Under the pieces are notes generated by a model that was not told where the DNA came from, searched no databases, and saw nothing but the letters and a program-made list of their open reading frames with translations. The translations under genes and the position numbers were made by a program. A stretch of 33,104 bases of DNA, from assembly GCA_021799255.1 (NCBI GenBank), contig JAJZAV010000007.1, positions 1-33,104 of the forward strand, written 5' to 3'. Positions 17,658 through 23,907 of the stretch are shown here, in pieces (within the stretch, counting starts at the first letter, position 1; each line of letters starts with the position of its first letter). The DNA is from Bacillota bacterium (GTDB lineage: Bacteria; Bacillota; Bacilli; Alicyclobacillales; Alicyclobacillaceae).

Positions 17658-18392
17658 ATGATGATTGCGGACATCAAAGGTAAATTGGCTCGTGATGGTT
17701 CCAATTTACATGAGAGAGTAGAAGACAATTTAACTGGAAATGTTTTTGGGGCACTGCGGTATGTCCCAAGTAGTCTTGGATTTGTCCCAATCTTTCGTCG
17801 GGCAGTGTGGGAGTGCGTCCCATCCGTCGCCGACAGATTTCGTCACTGCATCGACACGATGACATCCACCCAGCCAGAAGTGAAGTTTTGGCACACCCTT
17901 GGGGATGAAGGTGAGATTGACGTCTTGATTGAAACCCCTAATTGCGTGCTAGGTATCGAGGTGAAGCTGGACAGTGGACTCTCGTCAGATGACCAAGTGG
18001 ATCACTCCACAGAGGGGGAGGAACGCACCGAGTCGGGAAACCAACTTGCGCGTTACAGTCGCGGACTTGCTTTTCATTTTCCCGATGTGCAGTCGCGGTT
18101 TTTGCTGTTTGTTTCACCAGTGGAAATGGCCTGGGCCGTTAAAGACGCTGTCGCCCGCAAGCTCATTCATCCGAATGTCTGCATTGGTTCATTGACGTGG
18201 CAAGATGTACTCGAATCTCTGGAAGAATCGGACGGAAGCGCAAGTGATCCGTATCATAAAATAGTACTCAGCGATCTTCGGGATCTTCTTCGATCTAAGG
18301 GACTGGAGCACTTTAAAGGGTTCACCACTCAGGACTTCGTTAGCGAAGCTTCATTCTATTATAACAGCTCAGAACGGTCGCCAACGACCTAA
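17658..18392 (+). CDS. PD-(D/E)XK nuclease-superfamily protein
   Basis: The 244-aa protein contains GEIDVLIE (Asp88), then LGIEVKLDSG (Glu101, Lys103), followed by NQLARYSRGL. This is the D...ExK core of the PD-(D/E)XK fold, with the Q residue often found in the following helix. Such proteins are usually Mg-dependent DNases in restriction or phage-defence systems. I cannot assign a subfamily. Before the core lies a strand-rich region (GALRYVPSSLGFVPIFRRAV). The start is ATG 17658 (ATG 17661 is equally possible) after AAGGGGGAG. It lies 54 bp after the ARH gene and 22 bp before the next, so co-transcription is likely. Its base composition is more AT-rich than the core genes. Confidence 0.75.
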   Translation: MMIADIKGKLARDGSNLHERVEDNLTGNVFGALRYVPSSLGFVPIFRRAVWECVPSVADRFRHCIDTMTSTQPEVKFWHTLGDEGEIDVLIETPNCVLGIEVKLDSGLSSDDQVDHSTEGEERTESGNQLARYSRGLAFHFPDVQSRFLLFVSPVEMAWAVKDAVARKLIHPNVCIGSLTWQDVLESLEESDGSASDPYHKIVLSDLRDLLRSKGLEHFKGFTTQDFVSEASFYYNSSERSPTT

Positions 18393-18414
18393 CACATTCA
18401 GGGGGGATTGTCAT

Positions 18415-18993
18415 ATGAATTCAGATAGCACGCAGGTAGCTGTCGGTGAGAACATCGTTCGTGCGGTCCGAGTAGTAAGGGAGACGCACCGAAATGTGCA
18501 CAAGTTGTTCGCCGAAATGGACGCAGTCTGTGAAAACATTGGGTTTAGGTGCATGAGTGCACGGCCACTACGGTGGCTCTCAGCAGCCGCAGCAGATGGC
18601 CTAGTTGTGGCAGACTTCATCAAGATTTACGTAGATTCAAAGATGAGCGATGAGAACCAGTCACCGAAGGAGTGCTTCGGTGTGGAGGTCCGTTTGGATG
18701 ATCCCGAGTCTGCCAAAATTATCGTTGCCAAGTACACGTATATGAGACCTCAGAGTAGCCTTAGTAAGCGCATCTCCCCTGCCGATCACTACAAGTTCTA
18801 TGAGCCCATCCATAAACCAGGGAGGGGATTCGCAATAAATTCGCGCGAAGGCTATACGGAGAGCGTTCCGAGACCATCTGTCAAGAAAACATGGGAAGAT
18901 TTATTAGGCGTTCGTTGGCGTAGTATGGAACTAGTCAGCATTAGGAACAGGGATGATGTTCATCTCCTTTTCGATACAATGCGACAACTCTAA
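18415..18993 (+). CDS. hypothetical protein, 192 aa
   Basis: I do not recognise it. The start is ATG 18415 with AGGGGGGA 7 nt upstream. The N-terminal third is helical (VRAVRVVRETHRNVHKLFAEMDAVCENIG), followed by mixed alpha/beta segments such as FGVEVRLDDPESAKIIVAKYTY and a C-terminal WEDLLGVRW. There is no signal peptide, membrane span or obvious catalytic motif. It is 22 bp downstream of the PD-(D/E)XK gene, which suggests a partner or specificity subunit of that protein. AT-rich composition matches its neighbours and suggests shared transfer. Confidence 0.75.
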   Translation: MNSDSTQVAVGENIVRAVRVVRETHRNVHKLFAEMDAVCENIGFRCMSARPLRWLSAAAADGLVVADFIKIYVDSKMSDENQSPKECFGVEVRLDDPESAKIIVAKYTYMRPQSSLSKRISPADHYKFYEPIHKPGRGFAINSREGYTESVPRPSVKKTWEDLLGVRWRSMELVSIRNRDDVHLLFDTMRQL

Positions 18994-19048
18994 TTCTTCG
19001 ATATAATACGTTGCCGCGCTTTCACCCGACAGGGGGATGGTATTGAAG

Positions 19049-20035
19049 ATGCCTGGAACTAAGAATAGAGCCAGGTTGCTACACCTTATTGAAATTCTCC
19101 ATCGAGAGACTGATGAGGAGCATTCGCTATCGTTGAACGAGATTAAGGCCAGGCTGGAATTCACCCTGCACGACGACGTAAGTTTGAAGGCAATCACCGA
19201 CGATCTCTCCTTTCTCGGCCAGCGTAGGAGGGTCCTGCAGACCACCATCGCCCACGGGGAGAAGAGATACAGCATGCCGCGCAGTGAATTCGAGCTTTAT
19301 GAGTTGCGAATTCTTATTGACGCTGTAGCTGCTGCGAGGTCCATCACACAAAGGGAAACGAAGCGGCTCATAGGCAAGATTAAAACTCTCACGAGTCGAC
19401 ACATGGGGAGTAGGCTAGAAAGCCAGTTGCATCTAGACACGCGGACGAAGGCGACCAACGAACGGCTCAAGTACTACCTCAACGACATCCATGAAGCCAT
19501 CATCGGCCAGAAGAAAATCGCATTTCAGTACGCCAAGTACACCCCTACGCTTGAGCGAAAACTCCTGCGACAAGGACAGGACTATGTGGTATGTCCGTAC
19601 CGGCTCATCTGGAATAACGATTACTATTACGTGGTCGGTCGGCATGACGAGGAGTCAAAAGTGAAGGTCTTTCGATTAGATAGAATGGAAAGAGTTGCGA
19701 TAACGGGCGAACACTTCCGTCGCCCGGATTTTAGCGTCGTGGACTTCGTTAACGAGACCTTCAACATGTACTCTGGGGCCAACTTGTCGGAGATTGTTGA
19801 GTTAGAGTTTGATAACCGTTTGGTAAACGTGGTGACGGATAGGTTCGGTCCAAAGATTACCCTTCGTTCGGTCAACGATAATGCATTTCGAATTCGGATT
19901 AAAGCAAATATCAGCGACGGTTTGGTGAGATGGATCCTAAATTGGGGCAAAGACGCGAAGGTTATCGCACCTCAGAGCCTTGTCGACAGAATAAGGAGTG
20001 AAGCCGCACAGATGCTTGCAAGGTACAGCGAGTAA
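19049..20035 (+). CDS. WYL-domain transcriptional regulator
   Basis: The ~328-aa protein has an N-terminal winged-helix segment (NRARLLHLIEILHRETDEEHSLSLNEI, here quoted in parts: NRARLLHLIEIL, SLSLNEIKARL, LKAITDDLSFLG) and a central linker. A WYL-type ligand-binding domain (about 145-225) follows, with YRLIWNNDYYYVVG and the FRLDRM motif, then a WCX-like C-terminus. WYL regulators commonly repress defence operons and release them on sensing nucleic acid or nucleotide ligands. The frame opens at ATG 19037, but AGGGGG abuts that codon, so TTG 19043 or ATG 19049 is more likely. I use 19049 (MPGTKNRARLL). TATAAT at 19002-19007, just upstream, may give it its own promoter. It sits between the nuclease-fold genes and the sirtuin gene. 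Confidence 0.88.
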   Translation: MPGTKNRARLLHLIEILHRETDEEHSLSLNEIKARLEFTLHDDVSLKAITDDLSFLGQRRRVLQTTIAHGEKRYSMPRSEFELYELRILIDAVAAARSITQRETKRLIGKIKTLTSRHMGSRLESQLHLDTRTKATNERLKYYLNDIHEAIIGQKKIAFQYAKYTPTLERKLLRQGQDYVVCPYRLIWNNDYYYVVGRHDEESKVKVFRLDRMERVAITGEHFRRPDFSVVDFVNETFNMYSGANLSEIVELEFDNRLVNVVTDRFGPKITLRSVNDNAFRIRIKANISDGLVRWILNWGKDAKVIAPQSLVDRIRSEAAQMLARYSE

Positions 20036-20139
20036 GGACCATTGTAGTTATACCCATGGCCGGTTCTCTCAGATCGTCAATTTTGGCGAACCTTAGTTGT
20101 TAATATCTTCCTACAATAGTCGAGCAAGGGGGGGACAAG

Positions 20140-20298
20140 ATGGGCAGTTGGTCTGGACGCCAACGTGTTTGCTCTTGTTGTCGATACTGGTCTGGGCGTA
20201 GGGATATTAACTTCAGTGCGACCGTGTTCAAAGCGCTCGACTCGAAAGCCAAGTGTGATGGCCCTGCCGGGAGTCTCCGTGGAATGGAGACTCGCTAA
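20140..20298 (+). CDS. small cysteine-rich protein (52 aa)
   Basis: The frame starts at ATG 20140 with a seven-G Shine-Dalgarno stretch (20128-20134) 5 nt upstream. It reads MGSWSGRQRVCSCCRYWSG, then RRDINFSATVFK, and KCDGPAGSLRGM. The 'WSG-x-Q-x-x-C-x-x-C-x-YW-x-G-x-R ... C' pattern resembles small zinc-ribbon-like proteins I have seen as stand-alone hypotheticals. Two vicinal cysteines plus Cys near position 40 could bind a metal. It ends 100 bp before the sirtuin gene. A competing frame from GTG 20165 would overlap it and extend the sirtuin, but that frame's first 78 residues look non-coding. Confidence 0.55.
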   Translation: MGSWSGRQRVCSCCRYWSGRRDINFSATVFKALDSKAKCDGPAGSLRGMETR

Positions 20299-20398
20299 AG
20301 CACCGCATGTTTTAAGTGGGAACCCTTCCGCTGATTTGGTAGGGTCTCATCGGGAACGACTCCGATTGCTTGCACAAACCTTTAACGGGAGGATGCAC

Positions 20399-21487
20399 AT
20401 GCATATGGCAACCAACTCAGAGACCATCATTACGCTCGGGTTCGAGGGCGGATCCGTGGACCTGCGCAGAAAACCGTCAACAGACGGGACCTGGGAATAC
20501 GCAGTGTCGAGAAACGAGTCGGCAATGGCCGACCTTTTGTCGGAGGAAGACGAAGACCTCATCCCGATGCTCGTGAGCGAGCCCAAGCATTGGGTTCCCT
20601 CGTTTGACGAGGGCATGCGACTTCTGGAACCATACCACTGGCAACGATGCACTCCCTACCAGATTCATCCTGAGTATCGGAATCATGTTTGGGATCACGT
20701 TGTAGCGGATAGACATTCGTTTCGTTCAATGGATCGCTGGGCAAGGGCTTGCGGCGTGTCGTATAGGCCCGATTTGGTGACGTTGGCCGATTGGATTCTG
20801 GCGTCTAGGTCGACGGTGGTTCTCACGGGAGCTGGAATCAGCGTGGCCAGTGGACTGCCTGACTTTCGCTCTCCCGGTGGGTGGTGGAGAAACATAGATC
20901 CCACCACGGTCGCCACCGTGGTAGCTCTGCATCAAGATTACGACACGTTCCATGCCTTCTACAGCCACAGGATTAGGGCGCTCGAAGGACTGATACCCAA
21001 TCCGAGTCATGAGATCCTCGCGAAATGGGAAGGGCAGGGACTTATCAGCGCGATTGCTACTCAAAACGTCGATGGATTCCACCAGATGGCGGGGGCTACG
21101 ACGGTGTACGAATTGCACGGCTCTATCAAATCGGTTCGCTGTTCTTCATGCAACCAGCCCGCAACCGTAGAGGCATTTCTCTCGAAAACACCGTGTGCCC
21201 ATTGCGCAGGGGATTTGAGACCGAACGTGACGCTATTCGACGAGTCGCTGCCACAAGACGCGTGGGAGAATGCAATGAAGGCTATTTCTGTGAGTGAACT
21301 TGTGTTGGTAATCGGATCCAGCCTAAACGTATATCCAGCGAATCGGCTCCCGCGCATGACGAATGGACTCTCGGCTGCCATTAACTTGGAGGAAACGGCC
21401 ATGGATTCAGGGTTCAATTTAGTGATCCACGGCAAGGCCGAAGATGTGCTTCCCGAGATAGACCAGTGGGTGCAAAGCAGTAGGTAG
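20399..21487 (+). CDS. two-domain protein: unknown N-terminal domain + Sir2 (sirtuin) domain
   Basis: The C-terminal ~235 residues form a canonical sirtuin, an NAD-dependent protein deacylase or ADP-ribosyl-/NADase-type enzyme. It has GAGIS (144-148), ASGLPDFR, TQNVDGFH (Asn223, Asp225), the catalytic His240 in LHGS, a CxxC...CxxC zinc site (Cys248, 251, 266, 269) and GSSL. The first ~120 residues are a separate domain (ITLGFEGGSVDLRRK; LEPYHWQRCTPYQIHPEYRNHVW, quoted in part) of a kind I recall as a small stand-alone protein but cannot name. The open frame reaches back to GTG 20165. I start at ATG 20399 because GGGAGG lies 6 nt upstream and the upstream 78 codons overlap the 52-aa gene. Zinc-ribbon sirtuins are usually deacylases; the fusion and neighbours suggest a role in the island. 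Confidence 0.88.
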   Translation: MHMATNSETIITLGFEGGSVDLRRKPSTDGTWEYAVSRNESAMADLLSEEDEDLIPMLVSEPKHWVPSFDEGMRLLEPYHWQRCTPYQIHPEYRNHVWDHVVADRHSFRSMDRWARACGVSYRPDLVTLADWILASRSTVVLTGAGISVASGLPDFRSPGGWWRNIDPTTVATVVALHQDYDTFHAFYSHRIRALEGLIPNPSHEILAKWEGQGLISAIATQNVDGFHQMAGATTVYELHGSIKSVRCSSCNQPATVEAFLSKTPCAHCAGDLRPNVTLFDESLPQDAWENAMKAISVSELVLVIGSSLNVYPANRLPRMTNGLSAAINLEETAMDSGFNLVIHGKAEDVLPEIDQWVQSSR

Positions 21488-21592
21488 GAAGAGGATTGCA
21501 ATGCCGAAAGTCCAGACGACGTGCTTGGTGGGATGACCGTTCACTCATGAAACGAGAGGGCAAAGACCCCGACCCATTTCTCCACCCTGAAG

Positions 21593-22657
21593 TCACCTCT
21601 TCTTGATCCACTTTGCGTGTCGCCCGAGTTCGATACACTCGATGACGCCTTCCTTACCGAGTTCATTGAGCGTGCGGGTTATGGTCGGACGACTAATGCC
21701 GGGACACATCTCCTCAAGTTGCGCCACGGTGAAGTCTGCGATGAATCCATCAACGACCTGACGAATTCTCGCTTGCTTCCACCCTTTTTTCTGCGTTTGT
21801 TCGATAGTCCCGACACGCTTTTCAAAGCGGTGATAGGCCTCCAGCAACATGGTGAGGAAGTATTCGAGCCACGGAGCGAAATCATGTGCCGATTCATGCC
21901 ACCCTTGAGAGGAGCGCAGAAGCGTGTCGTAATATTGCACTTTGGTGTCTTCAATGACCTTCTCCAAACTGATGTACCGTCCTACGACGAATCCGCTCTG
22001 GTAAAGCAACAGAAGGGTCAGCAGCCTAGCCATGCGTCCGTTGCCATCCGAGAATGGATGGATGCATAGGAAGTCGAGCACGAATGCGGCTATGAGAATG
22101 GGCGCCGGGAATCGTCCGATATCCTTCGCGCGGTTAAATGCTCTACACAGTTCATCCACTGCCTCCGGTGTCTGCCAAGCTGGAGTCGGTACGAATCGGA
22201 CGCGAATCGTCCCATCGGGGTGCTTTTCTTCAATCGTGTTGTCGGCAGACTTCCATCTGCCAGCGTTGGCACCGGTATACTTCATCAGATAACCGTGCAA
22301 CTGAAGAATGAAGTCCGGGTGGACTTTGATGTGTTCGTAGCTCTGATGAATCGTCGCCAGGACATCACGGTAACCGGCGATTTCACCTTCAGATCTACTT
22401 CTCGGCTCATCTCTTTTAACGACAATCGATTCCAGCCGTTTCGACGAAACGACGATTCCCTCAATCCGGTTGGATGACTCTGTGCTCTGAATGATGGCAT
22501 TCTGTTGTAGAGTATCGAGAACTTGGGGAATCTGCCGCTGAAACAGTTCTTGCTTGCCTCGATACTCTCCCAGTTGCGTTGTCGCACTCAGTACGTCAGG
22601 AGAGATGATGAACTGGGAAAGGAAATTCGAGTGAAAAGTCGACAATGATATCACCAA
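21593..22657 (-). CDS. Fic-domain protein (AMP-transferase) with C-terminal winged helix
   Basis: Fic enzymes transfer AMP or related groups from nucleotides to hydroxyl side chains of target proteins. The signature HPFSDGNGRMAR is intact (His200 to Arg208). An N-terminal SSNRIEG (Ser62...Glu66-Gly67) matches the (S/T)xxxE(G/N) autoinhibitory motif, making this a self-inhibited class II Fic. The C-terminal ~60 residues (VDGFIADFTVAQLEEM...ISRPTITRTLNELGKEGVI) form a winged-helix DNA-binding domain, suggesting autoregulation. The start is uncertain. The frame opens at TTG 22657 with GTG 22654 next, and neither has a strong ribosome site. Its promoter (TTGCGC-17-TATAAT) overlaps a 24-bp palindrome. 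It is convergent with the sirtuin gene, with a 105-bp gap. Confidence 0.9.
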   Translation of the reverse strand: MVISLSTFHSNFLSQFIISPDVLSATTQLGEYRGKQELFQRQIPQVLDTLQQNAIIQSTESSNRIEGIVVSSKRLESIVVKRDEPRSRSEGEIAGYRDVLATIHQSYEHIKVHPDFILQLHGYLMKYTGANAGRWKSADNTIEEKHPDGTIRVRFVPTPAWQTPEAVDELCRAFNRAKDIGRFPAPILIAAFVLDFLCIHPFSDGNGRMARLLTLLLLYQSGFVVGRYISLEKVIEDTKVQYYDTLLRSSQGWHESAHDFAPWLEYFLTMLLEAYHRFEKRVGTIEQTQKKGWKQARIRQVVDGFIADFTVAQLEEMCPGISRPTITRTLNELGKEGVIECIELGRHAKWIKKR

Positions 22658-22683
22658 CCAACATAATTATATATATAAGTTAC

Positions 22684-22727
22684 ACGTATAACGATATCAT
22701 TATACGTTCGAACAATCGAGAGCGCAA
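22684..22727 (-). promoter_or_regulatory. Fic promoter with overlapping palindromic operator
   Basis: On the minus strand, TTGCGC (22727-22722), 17 bp and a perfect TATAAT (22704-22699) form a promoter facing the Fic gene. The -10 lies inside ACGTATAA...TTATACGT (22684-22707), a 24-bp palindrome with one mismatched pair around a GATATC centre. TGATATCA recurs at 22646-22653 over the start codon region. A repressor bound here would block transcription directly. The winged helix of the Fic protein is the obvious candidate. Confidence 0.7.
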
Positions 22728-22936
22728 TTGCAAGAGTTACAGCAAAGACCCCACCGTCAACATGATGAAGCGGGGCGATGGCCCGTGAGGTGCACCCTTG
22801 CCAATCACTCCGGGGCCCATTGGCGGACACAACACTCCCCTGTATTATTCAGAAGCAATGACAGCACGAACGATAGTCTACTCGCACGGGTAGCATACGG
22901 TGATCTATGGTGAAATTGAAGGGATGGGGAACTTCA

Positions 22937-23665
22937 GTGACAATGGTTTGTGGGATAGATTGTGGCTCAACGAAGACTCTAAGTTATGTCGCGTGGCTCG
23001 ATACGACACTGAACGAATTCATGCTGGATGCGTATATCCCAGACTTCGCGCGTGGCGATGTGCTCCCAAAATTCGCCCATGGGGCACCCGCGTATGTTGG
23101 TCTGGACTGTCCACAGGGATTGCCGAACCCAGATTCCGGTCGACTGTGCCGGAAATCCGATCAAATAGCGAAGACACCCACGAAGAAGATGGCAATGACA
23201 CGGGGCGAGCTTGAGACTGGCATCTTCTACGGTCGTGAAATCGTTAGGCTAGGAATTGACCTGTTTTGGACGCTTTACTCCAACGACCGCGCTGCGATAT
23301 ACGGACTATCGAATTTAGATGTATCAAATCTAGAGGTGAATGTCCAAGTCACGGTCTTCGAAACCTACCCCAGGTATGCGTTGGAGACCTTGTTTGGGTT
23401 GAAGTCTAGCATCCAGCACATTCCGTCAAAGCGCAAGGACCCGCTTAGTTACATCCAAAAGATCTGGAGTCTGATTCAGAACTTGGGGTACACGTGTCAG
23501 GGTGGGGGACCCCACACCGTGGATGATGTTGATGCCATGCTCTGCGCGATAGCGGCGGAACAGCTGTCTCAGTGTGTTGCTTGCCGAGTGGGCAATCCAC
23601 CGAGCGTTGACCATGACGGCCAAGTGCTACGTGAAGGGTACATCGTTGTACCTACCAGGAAATAA
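22937..23665 (+). CDS. DUF429 family protein (RNase H-like fold)
   Basis: The protein of about 242 aa shows the DUF429 layout: N-terminal VCGIDCGSTKTLSYVAW with an acidic residue in the first strand, AYVGLDCPQGLP in the third, the VFETYPRYALETLFG block, and C-terminal TVDDVDAMLCAIAAEQ. The first strand Asp, the Asp of GLDCPQG and the VDDVDA acidic residues sit where RNase H-like catalytic residues would be. Biochemical function in this family is not established to my knowledge. The frame opens at ATG 22907 without a ribosome site; GGGGA at 22926-22930 better fits GTG 22937 (ATG 22943 is also possible). It is divergent from Fic and 242 bp before the SF1 helicase. Confidence 0.8.
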   Translation: MTMVCGIDCGSTKTLSYVAWLDTTLNEFMLDAYIPDFARGDVLPKFAHGAPAYVGLDCPQGLPNPDSGRLCRKSDQIAKTPTKKMAMTRGELETGIFYGREIVRLGIDLFWTLYSNDRAAIYGLSNLDVSNLEVNVQVTVFETYPRYALETLFGLKSSIQHIPSKRKDPLSYIQKIWSLIQNLGYTCQGGGPHTVDDVDAMLCAIAAEQLSQCVACRVGNPPSVDHDGQVLREGYIVVPTRK

Positions 23666-23907
23666 CAGATAGGAAATTTTTTTCGCTCAGCGCGTTGCGG
23701 AGAGCATCCTCTAGCAGAAGGCCCTCCGGCACGGGCCGTCGGGCGGCGGATATCTATGCGCCGGTGATTGTGGTGAGATGTGAGATGGTGAAGAAATGTA
23801 GAAGAAGCCGACTATAAAGGCAGACAAGCCTGTCAGTTGGAGGTATTTGCTGATGGTTGTCGAAAATTGGAGACTGTAAATCGAGACTAAGTCAAAAGGA
23901 CATTTTA

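Noticed and set aside
20165-20398. N-terminal extension of the sirtuin from GTG 20165
   Set aside because: No ribosome site, poor protein character, and overlap with a better-supported 52-aa gene.
22728-22913. 61-aa frame between the Fic and DUF429 genes
   Set aside because: No ribosome site and no protein-like pattern; it covers the Fic -35 region.
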